A stretch of 64,000 nt of DNA from an uncultured Elusimicrobiales bacterium (GCA_910576915.1 CAJTJT010000002.1:62001-126000), one strand, 5' to 3'; counted from the first letter of the stretch, positions 44,217 to 52,119 are shown. A program made the numbers and translations. Notes: generated from the sequence alone by a model not told the origin.

Positions 44217-45125
44217 ATGGCAAACGAAGTTTTAGTGGTGGGCTCCGTAGCTTTTGATACGATTGAAAACGCCAACGGCCGCGTCAAACGCGTGTTGGGC
44301 GGCGCGGCGAGTTACGCTTCCGTCTGCGCCAGCTATTTTGCGCAGCCGTCGGTAGTGGCCGTTGTCGGTACCGACTTTACGGATACGGACCGCGCTCCGT
44401 TTGTAAAACGCGGGGTGGATTTGTCCGGCCTGGAAGTAAAAGAAGGTAAAACGTTCCACTGGGGCGGCAGCTATGATAAAGATTTTAATACCGCCGTTAC
44501 CAAGTTTACCGATTTGAACGTGTTTAAAGATTTCAATCCCGTACTCAGCGCGGAACAAAAAAACGCCAAAGCGGTGTTCCTGGCCAATATCGACCCGGAA
44601 CTCCAGCTTTCTGTTTTAAAACAGGTTAAAAAGCCGCGTTTGGTGGCGTGTGATACGATGAACTATTGGATTTCATCCAAAAAAGAGGCACTGCTCGAAG
44701 TAGTCAAACGCATTGATATCTTCTTTTTAAACGAAACCGAAGCGCGCCAGCTGACCGGCGAATACAACCTGATTAAAGCGGGCCGTATGTTGCTGGCCAA
44801 AGGCGTGAAATACGTGATTATCAAGCTGGGCTCCAACGGCTCTATGCTGGTGAGCAAGAAAGGCATTGCGCAGCTTCCGCCGTATATTTTGGAACACGTG
44901 CATGATACGACGGGCGCGGGTGATACGTTTGGCGGCGGGTTTACCGGTTATTTGGCGAGCCAAAAAAACTGGAATACGCTGCAGTCCATTAAACGCGCGA
45001 TGATGATTGGCAACGTGATGGCTTCGTTTACGATTGAATCGTTCAGCGTGGACCGTCTGGCCAATTTAACGCGCCGGGACATTAAAAAACGCTTGAACGA
45101 ATATACGTCCATGCTGTGTTTTTAA
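44217..45125 (+). CDS. PfkB-family sugar/nucleoside kinase
   Basis: 302 residues of the ribokinase fold: N-terminal VVGSVAFDTI with GGAASYAS, LNETEARQLTG, VIIKLGSNGSM, and the active-site signature DTTGAGDTFGGGF with the catalytic Asp. Substrate not inferable from sequence by eye. Begins 3 nt after the SurA_N gene and is followed by a terminator. Confidence 0.92.
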   Translation: MANEVLVVGSVAFDTIENANGRVKRVLGGAASYASVCASYFAQPSVVAVVGTDFTDTDRAPFVKRGVDLSGLEVKEGKTFHWGGSYDKDFNTAVTKFTDLNVFKDFNPVLSAEQKNAKAVFLANIDPELQLSVLKQVKKPRLVACDTMNYWISSKKEALLEVVKRIDIFFLNETEARQLTGEYNLIKAGRMLLAKGVKYVIIKLGSNGSMLVSKKGIAQLPPYILEHVHDTTGAGDTFGGGFTGYLASQKNWNTLQSIKRAMMIGNVMASFTIESFSVDRLANLTRRDIKKRLNEYTSMLCF

Positions 45126-45142
45126 CGAAGTTTTGGAAATGT

Positions 45143-45174
45143 AAACGCCGCCTTATTTTGGGGCGGCGTTTTTG
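45143..45174 (+). terminator. Terminator of the M23-PfkB gene run
   Basis: aaacgccgcc/ggcggcgttt stem, loop ttattttgg, then T run. Confidence 0.9.
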
Positions 45175-45209
45175 CTGGGAGAAGATAATTTCGGCACTAA
45201 AAAAATGGT

Positions 45210-45237
45210 TTGATTTTGCGCGAAAATTTGCTAAAAT
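45210..45237 (+). promoter_or_regulatory. Promoter of tRNA-Leu
   Basis: TTGATT (45210-45215), 16-bp spacer, TAAAAT (45232-45237). Start expected near 45244, about 11 bases before the tRNA. Confidence 0.6.
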
Positions 45238-45254
45238 AAATATATAGATTTGTT

Positions 45255-45338
45255 GCCGGGGTGCTGGAATTGGTATACAGGATAGTCTCAAAAACTATTG
45301 CCCGCACGGGCTTAAGGGTTCAAGTCCCTTCCCCGGTA
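45255..45338 (+). tRNA. tRNA-Leu(CAA), integration target
   Basis: Acceptor GCCGGGG (45255-45261) pairs with CCCCGGT (45331-45337), discriminator A. The anticodon stem ATAGT/ACTAT encloses CTCAAAA with anticodon CAA (45289-45291). It has the long class II variable arm and T arm AGGGTTCAAGTCCCT; CCA is not encoded. The first acceptor pair is G-T instead of the usual G-C. The last 27 bases also encode the C-terminus of the minus-strand serine recombinase. Confidence 0.95.
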
Positions 45339-46811
45339 AGATTTGAAAAAATCAGACCCTTTGACCAGTAGGTCAAAGGGTTTTTTGTATAAAAAATAAA
45401 GGTTTTTCTCTTTTATTTGCAGGTCAGAAAAAACACAGCCGATGATTTCGCGTTTTTGTGAAAAGTTAGAACTCTTAAAGATTTCCACCGCGTTTTGGGC
45501 CAAATCGGCTACTTCTTCCGCTGAAACCGCAAAATCCGCTTCATTTACCGTATGTTCCGCCCGGAACGTTTCCAGCCGCGTCTGTTCGTTTTGTAAACTT
45601 TTCAGTTTTTCCTGAAAAATTTCATTTGGTAGCGTATTTGTTAGTTGTAAATCCACCAATTTGCTAATTTTGTCTTTTACGTTTGATAGTTCCCTTGCGG
45701 CGTTTTCGGCGGCTTTAATTTGAGTGTTTGCCCGGTTTCGGTTCAGCGCGGTTAAATGCCGGGCTACCGCTTGGGCGATTTCCGGCGTAATTTGAATCCG
45801 TTTTAACCCCGATTCTATAGCCTCTAACGCAATTTGTTCTTGTATTTGCGGCGCGGTACACGCGTAATCGTGTGAACGGCCAAAACAGCGCAGGTATGTA
45901 TATTGTTTTCCGCTGGGTTTGACCTTGGTATAACATGTCATCCGTCCGCCGCAATGCCCGCAACGCACGATTCTTTTGAAAATAAACTCCTTACCTGCCG
46001 GTTTCATAGTGGGTTTGTAGGTATCTTTATGCATTGTCTGACACTTTTCAAACAAAGCTCGGTCTACAATAGGCGGGTAGATGTGCGGAATGAGTTTGCC
46101 CCGCGTCTGCATTACCCCGTAATAGAACGGATTTTTAAGGATTTTATGGACGGTGTTACGGCCTATCGGCCCGCCGAGCGTATTAGTGAGTCCGGCGGCT
46201 TTGGCTCGCCGCCAGATTTCTTCCACGCTGTAAATTCCGAGGGCATATTCTTCAAAGATTTTTTTAACCAGCGGTGCGCGTTTTTCGTCTACTTTAATTT
46301 TCCGTTTCTTTTCGTCTATATAGTTTAAATAGCCGATAGGGGCCTTGGTCGGCCATTCTCCGTCGCGTATTTTTTGCTGAAGCCCACGTTTGGTATTTTC
46401 TTTAAGTTGAAAAATATAGGACTCCGCTCCAATGACATTAACATTCCACATCAGAATGTCTGAGAAAGAAGACTCTTTGTGTATGACCAATCCATTAGAT
46501 ACGAAGTGTAATTCAATTCGTCCCTTTTCTACCAGAGGACGTAACTTGACGGATTCGTCGAACCGCCTTTGCAGGCGGTCGACTGTATGGATGATAATTG
46601 CTATTGGTTCCCGTTGGGTTGTGACGAAAGAAAGCATTTCGTTGAATTCTTTACGTTCTCCTCGGGTGGAAGATTCAATGAGTCGGTATTCTCTGATAAC
46701 TTCCAGCCCTTTGCGCTGGGCGTACTGTTTGCCCAGCGCTAATTGAGCTTCCAAAGATTTGCCGAACTCTTGTTCGTTACTGGATACTCTTGCTAATATA
46801 ACCGCGTTCAT
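45312..46811 (-). CDS. Large serine recombinase (integrase)
   Basis: 499 residues. N-terminal resolvase domain with catalytic serine in ARVSSNEQ (Ser10 or Ser11), the recombinase domain (APIGYLNY ... IKVDEKRAPLVKKIFEEYA), a zinc ribbon (CGHCGGRMTC ... CF...C), a coiled-coil segment (about 370-420), and a C-terminal block YFLYKKPFDLL. The final residues RGRDLNP are read from the complement of the tRNA-Leu T arm, the mark of an integrase that inserts its element at that tRNA. It probably drives integration of at least the 45.3-53.2 kb segment. Intact by all visible motifs. Confidence 0.95.
   Translation of the reverse strand: MNAVILARVSSNEQEFGKSLEAQLALGKQYAQRKGLEVIREYRLIESSTRGERKEFNEMLSFVTTQREPIAIIIHTVDRLQRRFDESVKLRPLVEKGRIELHFVSNGLVIHKESSFSDILMWNVNVIGAESYIFQLKENTKRGLQQKIRDGEWPTKAPIGYLNYIDEKKRKIKVDEKRAPLVKKIFEEYALGIYSVEEIWRRAKAAGLTNTLGGPIGRNTVHKILKNPFYYGVMQTRGKLIPHIYPPIVDRALFEKCQTMHKDTYKPTMKPAGKEFIFKRIVRCGHCGGRMTCYTKVKPSGKQYTYLRCFGRSHDYACTAPQIQEQIALEAIESGLKRIQITPEIAQAVARHLTALNRNRANTQIKAAENAARELSNVKDKISKLVDLQLTNTLPNEIFQEKLKSLQNEQTRLETFRAEHTVNEADFAVSAEEVADLAQNAVEIFKSSNFSQKREIIGCVFSDLQIKEKNLYFLYKKPFDLLVKGSDFFKSYRGRDLNP
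45357..45386 (+). terminator. Terminator of tRNA-Leu, carried inside the recombinase gene
   Basis: ccctttgacc/ggtcaaaggg stem (10 bp) and TTTTTT, 18 bases after the tRNA. On the opposite strand it encodes KKPFDLLVKG of the recombinase. The older recombinase remnant at 57267-57815 has the same hairpin at about 57419-57450. Confidence 0.85.
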
Positions 46812-46812
46812 T

Positions 46813-47958
46813 TTATTTATTGCTCCTGTTTTTATTATTATAATCTAGTTTTTCTTCGTCGGTTAGAGAGGGGAGTTGAAAAGCCTCCCATTCTTTAATT
46901 TTTTCTGAAATAATCTTTAGTACGTCCTGTTCGGGAGCTATACTACTGTTCCATGTTTGCATTTTTTTGAAAAAATTATTCACGTTAGTGGTATTGACGG
47001 CGTACTTAAATGTTCGACGCAAGTCTTCTACCGAATATTTTTTCAATAAATTTTGCGTGAAGCAATAGGCGAGGGTATTGCGCAAAGAGCCGTTTGCGTT
47101 TTTTTTCAAAAGCTCCACCACTCTGGCCAAATTTTCCGTGCAATCTTTGTCGGGTAAAATACATACGGCTATTAACCACTTCCACTCTTCTGAAATTACG
47201 TTATGACCGATTTCTGGATTAAAAATATCTTTTAACTGTGGGTCGTTAATCAATAACCTTGAAAAAAGTCTCCGTACCGCTTTTCGCCCGTTGAACCGCC
47301 GTTCTATGCGCAGTACTTCATGGTTGCGCGTGTGTAACATTTCGCATAGAGCCTTTTGACAGTATTGGTCGGACTCTATGCCTAATTTTTCGCTTATCCC
47401 GCATAATTCGGGCGCACGAATCTTATCGTAAATCAATAAATCGGACGAGGCATTGTGTACGCGAAGCGCTCTGCCGCCATTAGTATAGCTAACGTCTTTG
47501 GATATTTTCCGCCCTGATATTTTACAGCGATTCAATAGATCTATAACTTGCAGAGAGGAGCTGATTCCCGTTAGCAACAGGTTTTTTCCCACATCCAAGC
47601 GGTTTAATCGGGCTGACAATAAGTTTAACTCGTCGGTAATAATTCCCCAGTCTGCCAAGGCGGTACATAAGGCCCGCAATACTAAACTTTTATGCTCACA
47701 GGTAATTTCTTGAAGATTTTCTCCGAACAACAATTTCGGTAAGGAAACTTCTACTGTACACGAACCATCAAGCGGCTTAAAGGTAATGGTCGGTCGGTAT
47801 AAACCTTGATTTTTATCTTCCTTGCTGGCGGAGCGATGTATACCGCTCAGCGTTCCGTGAAAGCCTGTTAGGGTTTTGGCGATAAACTTTCCTTTGTCCA
47901 ATGTGAAACGGACAGTGTCCACCCCGATTAAATCTAATTGTTTTATCTTTTCTTTCAT
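46813..47958 (-). CDS. Rep-like protein, putative replication initiator
   Basis: 381 residues. No certain family. It resembles phage gene II/X-type (Phage_CRI) or small-plasmid initiators in general layout: an N-terminal beta-rich part (IGVDTVRFTLDKGKF), SARLNRLDVGKNLLL, SDLLIYDK, and LRIERRFNGRKAVRRL with conserved-looking Tyr and basic residues, then a helical C-terminus. Position between the recombinase and a small gene, with inverted repeats upstream, fits a replication initiator. The start is a few bases upstream of the recombinase on the same strand (stop and start 1 nt apart). Call by context; a structural comparison would be needed to be sure. Confidence 0.5.
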   Translation of the reverse strand: MKEKIKQLDLIGVDTVRFTLDKGKFIAKTLTGFHGTLSGIHRSASKEDKNQGLYRPTITFKPLDGSCTVEVSLPKLLFGENLQEITCEHKSLVLRALCTALADWGIITDELNLLSARLNRLDVGKNLLLTGISSSLQVIDLLNRCKISGRKISKDVSYTNGGRALRVHNASSDLLIYDKIRAPELCGISEKLGIESDQYCQKALCEMLHTRNHEVLRIERRFNGRKAVRRLFSRLLINDPQLKDIFNPEIGHNVISEEWKWLIAVCILPDKDCTENLARVVELLKKNANGSLRNTLAYCFTQNLLKKYSVEDLRRTFKYAVNTTNVNNFFKKMQTWNSSIAPEQDVLKIISEKIKEWEAFQLPSLTDEEKLDYNNKNRSNK

Positions 47959-47961
47959 TTT

Positions 47962-48081
47962 TTATTTTCCTTTTACTAAATAGAGGGTTTCAAAATAGCG
48001 CAGGAGCCGGGCTTCCTCTTCGTTAAGCTCCTCATCCGTCCATTCCGGGTTGTTTTGTTTTAACCACTGCTTCAACGCCAT
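47962..48081 (-). CDS. Small acidic protein, 39 residues
   Basis: Begins MALKQWLKQNNPEW and contains TDEELNEEEARLLRYF. A predicted amphipathic, charged, mostly helical peptide. Supported by gaggg nine bases before the ATG and by placement 3 nt upstream of the Rep-like gene. Function unknown; it could be a small regulator of the Rep protein. Confidence 0.55.
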   Translation of the reverse strand: MALKQWLKQNNPEWTDEELNEEEARLLRYFETLYLVKGK

Positions 48082-48204
48082 TTTAGAATCCCTCTTTTGA
48101 TTTGAACGAACTGTTTTCGTTCATGTAGAGATTTTTTCATGGGTAGATTGACAGAAACAAGGGAAGAAAAGCCCTATCCTGTCGTCGGAAAGAACACAGA
48201 AAAA

Positions 48205-48303
48205 AGCAGATTCCGCCGCAAAGTATTAACAAAGTCATTTGAGGGGACAAAAACAGTTGGCGGAATGCGCGGGAAAAGAGCCGCCTTCCATTTTGAAGGC
48301 GGC
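48205..48303. other. Candidate replication origin region with inverted repeats
   Basis: Between divergently spaced minus-strand genes (gap 48082-48445). Contains attccgcc (48210-48217) and ggcggaat (48259-48266), then a perfect 9-bp hairpin gccgccttc/gaaggcggc (48280-48303). Adjacent to the Rep-like gene. An open frame on the plus strand here lacks a ribosome site and is not convincing. Origin assignment is inference from position and structure. Confidence 0.3.
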
Positions 48304-48354
48304 CTAGGACTTACATTCAGTTTTGGTAGGGGATGATGGTAATATGAAATTATA

Positions 48355-48385
48355 AAAAAGCCTCGGAGGGTATCCGAAGCTTTTT
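48355..48385. terminator. Bidirectional terminator-like hairpin
   Basis: aaaaagcctcgga/tccgaagcttttt, 13-bp stem with one mismatch and a five-base loop, A run and T run on either side. Lies just after the end of the 48446-49498 gene, on its strand. Confidence 0.8.
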
Positions 48386-48445
48386 ATGAATAGTTTGTTG
48401 CAATCCCCACAGGGAGGGCGGGGAAGATAAGCGAACGATTAAATT

Positions 48446-49498
48446 TTATTCAATGCGGACATAATTCCCGCATACTGTTATGTTGAAATTAGTACTACCT
48501 TCTTCTTTATAGGCTTGATTAATTTTTTGTTTGATTTCGCTCCCCAAGCTTCTTATTCTTTTCTTTTGATTCTCTAAAGAGCCGGTTAAACCTAATTCTT
48601 TTACAACTCGGTCTACCGTGGCTTTGCCTTTCCTGGATACTAAGACGTTGAGAAGCTTTTTTTGTTTATTGTTGGCAGAGTGAAAAGATAAAACTGTTCC
48701 TTTATAAGAGCATTGGTTGTTTTCTATGTTCACTACCCAATCCCGCCAAGAAACTTTGTTAGGCCAATCATTCGAAATTTCTTTGTCTTGAGGTCTTTTG
48801 TTACATTGCAGAGCTAGGCGGGCGAGCAACAATTTCAAAACCTCTATTTTTAACACAGCATAGCTGCTGATTCTGTCAACGAGCTTTTCTTTTTTGATGA
48901 AAATATTTTTGATACATAAATTTTTATGGGTGTGTTGAAGTAAATAGTACTCTAAAAACTTAAAGGACGCGTCAGCTGAAGGCATCATCATAAATGGGTT
49001 TCCGTGATTGTTTATTTTTTCCCAAAGTATGGGATGGGCTATTTCTTGATGTTTTTCAAGGCTATAAACATTATCAAGCGAATGGAGCTTCCCCTCTTGG
49101 AACTGTTGTATGTATAGAGAGAGGATATTTAAGCACATTTCTTTTGATAAGACTATTACCGTTGGTAACTCTTCCTTAATTGCGGTAAAAGGAGAAAGAC
49201 TAGGGCGACTAGCTATAGCGTAAGAATTTTTGGGGGAACCAAGACGTGATACATATAAATTTCCGCTATCATCTGGCATAATTTCACAATCAACGATTCT
49301 TGTCAATAAGCCGAGCTTTTGTAAGTCTTTCCAAAAGAAAGGATACTCTTGATTAGTCATTATTTTATCTAACTCAAATGGACCACAATGCCGTTTTGGT
49401 AATTTTATTCCTTTTTGGGTTGATAATTGTATATCTTCCCGTTTATTTAATAATACGTAAATAAAAAATTGTAAAGTGGAGTGATGTAAATAGTTCAT
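48446..49498 (-). CDS. Accessory protein with C-terminal winged-helix-like region
   Basis: 350 residues, not recognised as a known family. The last 100 residues (CSYKGTVLSFHSANNKQKKLLNVLVSRKGKATVDRVVKELGL...) have the pattern of an OmpR-type winged helix: two beta strands, a KKLLNVLV helix, a recognition helix region with paired basic residues, and the FNITVCGNYVRIE wing. Start at 49498 is favoured by tggagg seven bases upstream. Located between the replication segment and a secreted nuclease operon. Possibly an element regulator. Confidence 0.55.
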   Translation of the reverse strand: MNYLHHSTLQFFIYVLLNKREDIQLSTQKGIKLPKRHCGPFELDKIMTNQEYPFFWKDLQKLGLLTRIVDCEIMPDDSGNLYVSRLGSPKNSYAIASRPSLSPFTAIKEELPTVIVLSKEMCLNILSLYIQQFQEGKLHSLDNVYSLEKHQEIAHPILWEKINNHGNPFMMMPSADASFKFLEYYLLQHTHKNLCIKNIFIKKEKLVDRISSYAVLKIEVLKLLLARLALQCNKRPQDKEISNDWPNKVSWRDWVVNIENNQCSYKGTVLSFHSANNKQKKLLNVLVSRKGKATVDRVVKELGLTGSLENQKKRIRSLGSEIKQKINQAYKEEGSTNFNITVCGNYVRIE

Positions 49499-49599
49499 AA
49501 TGCCTCCAGTTTGATTCAAGGTATATTGTGTTACTATTTTACATCACTTGGGGGAAAAATAATATATATTCTGTTAAATGTCCTAAAAAAGGGTTATAT

Positions 49600-50052
49600 T
49601 TATTTTTTACACCAATTGACCGATTGTTTGGTACCGCCGGAATAAGGGACGGCTAATTTTTCACCCAAAAGGGCTTGGGAAAGGCTTTTCTCTTGCTTTC
49701 GAGTAGTTTCTAATGGATGACGCACAAAAACATCACAGAGCAGGCGGAAATACTTATCCTTTTGGCAGTTGCGCAGAATAATCGGGCCGCTTTTTAAAAA
49801 ATCTTCCGTAAACCGCTTGGCTTTTTGGGCGGCTTGTTTTTCGCAAGGGTCTTTGGTTTTTAGTTCCGGGCAGTCTATCCCGTTTACGCGTACGGACATT
49901 TTTTTGCAAAACAGGGGATACCTGCAAGCCAAATAGACTTTAAAGGTATCCCCGTCATACACGGAAGCCAAACTGACTTTGTAAAAGCTATTTGCGGACA
50001 GCTCCATAAAAGACAAAAGGAATATTAAAAATAAATACTTGTTTTTAAACAT
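49600..50052 (-). CDS. Secreted thermonuclease (SNase-like)
   Basis: 150 residues. N-terminal hydrophobic signal (MFKNKYLFLIFLLSFMELSANS). SNase OB-fold motifs: SVYDGDTFKVYL with the metal Asp, RVNGIDCPELKTKD with the catalytic Arg, and a Lys/Ala-rich helix CEKQAAQKAKRF. The usual second Arg region reads RLLCDVFVRH. Start at 50052 puts the signal at the N-terminus; an upstream GTG that overlaps the lipoprotein gene is possible. Probably cleaves extracellular or periplasmic DNA/RNA. In an element, it could aid DNA uptake or nutrient scavenging. Confidence 0.85.
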   Translation of the reverse strand: MFKNKYLFLIFLLSFMELSANSFYKVSLASVYDGDTFKVYLACRYPLFCKKMSVRVNGIDCPELKTKDPCEKQAAQKAKRFTEDFLKSGPIILRNCQKDKYFRLLCDVFVRHPLETTRKQEKSLSQALLGEKLAVPYSGGTKQSVNWCKK

Positions 50053-50071
50053 TTTAATTTCATGTAAATTA

Positions 50072-50965
50072 TTATATTCCCTCACTATAACGTTGCAACC
50101 GTCTCTCTGTGTCCTCTGCTTCCTTTTGTTTGTTTGCCTTTTCTTCAGCTTGCCTTACAGATTGTTCTTTGTTTCTATCCAGATAAGTTACCATGGCGCT
50201 ACTCCATGACATTATGGCAGGACCCTCGTCAACTATCCAATAGGTAAATATTATTTGAGTATAATCATCGGTCCATTCATAATATTTTATTGGAATCCTA
50301 AAAGATGTGCTCCCGTAATACATATTGGGCTTTTCAAGAGGTGTTCCATATTTTCTTACTAATGATTGATAAAAAATATCTAAATCTCTTGAAGAATTAA
50401 TTGTTGGATTATATTCTACTTTGTATAACTGATTATTATTATAATAGCAATCCACTCCCTTATTCATATTTTGTTGAAAATTGAGGGTATTCCCAGAACT
50501 CTTAATTACTTGTAATCCTAAAGCTTGTTTTACCTCTAGAGGGCTCATTCCCCATTTAGCGTTTTGGTATCCGCCACCTAAACGATTTTTGTTTTTTTCT
50601 TTTAAAATATCTTTTTGAAGTTCCAAGAGATGATTTTGGTAGTTTTTGCCTAACACTTGTTTTTGAAGAGACATTATATGGGCAAGTGCTTGTTCATATT
50701 CTCTTGCATTGCTAAATTTATTGATAATAGCAAGCTGGTCTACAAAGGCATTGTGCTTTTCCATATTTACAGCTCTTAATTCGTTAACTTCCTTTATTTT
50801 GTTAGATTGCGGATAAGTCTTAATAAATTCATCATAAAACTCAAAGGCTATTTTGTATTCATTCTCTGCTTGTGCATTTTTAGCTTTTTGAAACAAAACA
50901 TCTTCTTTACTAACACACGCATTTATACTTATGCAAACTAAAATAATCAATATTATTTTTTTCAT
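50072..50965 (-). CDS. Lipoprotein with TPR-like helices
   Basis: 297 residues, lipobox ISINAC (Cys17). Residues about 25-120 form tetratricopeptide-like helical pairs (KAKNAQAENEYKIAFEFYDEFIKTYP). From about 130 a different domain begins, NAKWGMSPLEVKQALG, followed by a beta-rich part seen in bacterial proteins of unknown role. A charged, Glu/Lys-rich C-terminal tail follows. Member of a three-gene exported set (51490-49600). Confidence 0.7.
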   Translation of the reverse strand: MKKIILIILVCISINACVSKEDVLFQKAKNAQAENEYKIAFEFYDEFIKTYPQSNKIKEVNELRAVNMEKHNAFVDQLAIINKFSNAREYEQALAHIMSLQKQVLGKNYQNHLLELQKDILKEKNKNRLGGGYQNAKWGMSPLEVKQALGLQVIKSSGNTLNFQQNMNKGVDCYYNNNQLYKVEYNPTINSSRDLDIFYQSLVRKYGTPLEKPNMYYGSTSFRIPIKYYEWTDDYTQIIFTYWIVDEGPAIMSWSSAMVTYLDRNKEQSVRQAEEKANKQKEAEDTERRLQRYSEGI

Positions 50966-50974
50966 AAATTATCC

Positions 50975-51490
50975 TTAAGCCTGTATTAACCCTTTAGTTT
51001 CGGGGTTATAAAAATAAAATTTTACAGAGTATCTATTGTCTCCCTGATTCTCTCCAAACAGGAAACTGACTAAGTACACCTTTTCATTATCAAGTAAATT
51101 TTTATCTGTTGTCATAGCATGGCCGTTTAATTCTTTAAAATCTTGATTGGTTAATTGTTTGATTTTAGAATCTTTTACGAGAGATACTTGTATATGTATT
51201 TTCTGTCCCTGCATATTTGTAACATCCGTTTGACATATGGCAATAGGGGTAGGGCTATCCTTTCGATATCCGAGGGTCCAACTACAAGATTTGCTAATTA
51301 ATTCTTTCGCATTATTATCTAACATAAGATTTAACACAAGACCTAGTGCTTGGTCTTCTGTGAGAATTTTTTGTAATACTTTAGGCGCCGCACCATTAGC
51401 AGTTTTTAAATTATAATATTTAAAATATGCAAAACCCACCAACCCTATGATACCTACTAAAAACACGCTTATTATTTTTAATTTTTTCAT
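50975..51490 (-). CDS. Unknown protein with N-terminal membrane anchor
   Basis: 171 residues: one hydrophobic segment at residues 7-24, then a soluble domain with conserved-looking Cys pair (KSCSWTLG ... AICQTDVTNMQG) and beta-strand-rich ending. No family recognised. Begins the three-gene exported set and lies downstream of the zinc-ribbon gene. Confidence 0.6.
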   Translation of the reverse strand: MKKLKIISVFLVGIIGLVGFAYFKYYNLKTANGAAPKVLQKILTEDQALGLVLNLMLDNNAKELISKSCSWTLGYRKDSPTPIAICQTDVTNMQGQKIHIQVSLVKDSKIKQLTNQDFKELNGHAMTTDKNLLDNEKVYLVSFLFGENQGDNRYSVKFYFYNPETKGLIQA

Positions 51491-51540
51491 TTTATTTCTC
51501 CTTTGTTCTTGGATAATTTACCGAATTATTTTTATTTATT

Positions 51541-51561
51541 GGGGGGCTATTAAAGCCCCCC
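51541..51561. terminator. Hairpin after the zinc-ribbon gene
   Basis: ggggggct/agcccccc, an 8-bp stem with a five-base loop, 7 bases beyond the stop of the zinc-ribbon gene on the minus strand. No strong T run on either side. Confidence 0.5.
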
Positions 51562-51568
51562 TCTTATC

Positions 51569-51682
51569 TTATTTAGTTTCAAATAAAGTTCCTCCGCAGG
51601 ATGGACACGTAAAACCTGCGGGCGGAAAATTCTCATAAGTAAAGATTTGTTGGCATTTGTTACATTTCCAGTGTCTAGGCAT
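51569..51682 (-). CDS. Small zinc-ribbon protein, 37 residues
   Basis: MPRHWKCNKCQQIF ... FTCPSCGGTLFETK: two CxxC pairs 18 residues apart, a rubredoxin-like/zinc-ribbon knuckle. Strong aaggag seven bases before the ATG. It is the first gene after the structured RNA copy 1, whose terminator ends about 58 bases upstream, so its expression may depend on read-through from that RNA promoter. Function unknown. Confidence 0.75.
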   Translation of the reverse strand: MPRHWKCNKCQQIFTYENFPPAGFTCPSCGGTLFETK

Positions 51683-51740
51683 ATTATTTCTCCTTATTAT
51701 TTTTCGGGCTCAAAGCATAACAAGAAGCAAAAATAGGCAA

Positions 51741-52021
51741 ACAAAAACGGCTGCTATATTTGAGCCATTCAGACTAACCCAAATGATAACAGCCGTGGCT
51801 CCCGCCATATAAAAATATGGCAGGAAGCACTCGACAGAGTATACCCAAGGGATCAGCTCGAGCATACTCTGTCTAAAACGACTGTTCTTGGAGTCTGAAT
51901 GTGCCGTTGGTATCCCAACAGCGCACCGTATTCTGCATACGGTTCCAAAAACAGAATTAAATTGTATATAAGCCGCGTTTAAGGCTTATTTTATGTATTT
52001 TATTCCTCCAACGAGTAACTT
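51741..52021 (-). ncRNA. Structured RNA, copy 1 (unrecognised family)
   Basis: Transcribed on the minus strand from a promoter at 52028-52056. In order: a 7-bp hairpin ataagcc/ggcttat; a closing stem ctgttttttgga/tccaagaacag enclosing hairpins ccgtat/atacgg and gttgg/ccaac; agtctgaatg (51892-51901), which pairs with cattcagact (51766-51775) in the loop of the last hairpin; stem gacagagtat/atactctgtc (51833-51842 with 51864-51873); stem gccatat/atatggc; and terminator stem acggctg.tat/ataacagccgt (51747-51757 with 51786-51796) followed by TTTTTGTTT. The paralogue at 60634-60911 keeps every one of these pairings with different bases in several. The strand call rests on promoters, the terminator and downstream genes. 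Confidence 0.8.
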
Positions 52022-52027
52022 ATCAGT

Positions 52028-52056
52028 ATTATAATAAAATTTTGGTATATTGTGAT
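52028..52056 (-). promoter_or_regulatory. Promoter of structured RNA copy 1
   Basis: On the minus strand: ATCACA (52051-52056), 17-bp spacer, TATAAT (52028-52033). The paralogue has ATGACA-17-TATAAT at the same distance from the RNA. Confidence 0.7.
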
Positions 52057-52119
52057 AATCTCTTTAGAGCCTCTTTTGTATCCTTGCTATATTAATCTTA
52101 GCTTTTACTACGAAAAGAC

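Noticed and set aside
48139..48336. 65-codon plus-strand open frame in the gap next to the Rep-like gene
   Set aside because: No ribosome site, low-complexity basic product, and it runs through an inverted repeat. More likely a non-coding origin or leader region.
51741..52021. Retron or IS200/IS605-type guide RNA
   Set aside because: No reverse transcriptase, TnpB or Y1 transposase is nearby. The RNA has an intrinsic terminator and no variable 3' guide.
51741..52021. Reading the structured RNA on the plus strand
   Set aside because: The 7-bp hairpin ataagcc/ggcttat plus TTTT could be a plus-strand terminator, but only the minus strand has matched -10/-35 promoters in both copies, a long terminator stem with T run, and a gene directly downstream.
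52073..52119. Additional gene between structured RNA copy 1 and the PC4-like gene
   Set aside because: Too short, no ribosome site. A plus-strand frame over 52052-52252 overlaps the PC4-like gene and has no support.
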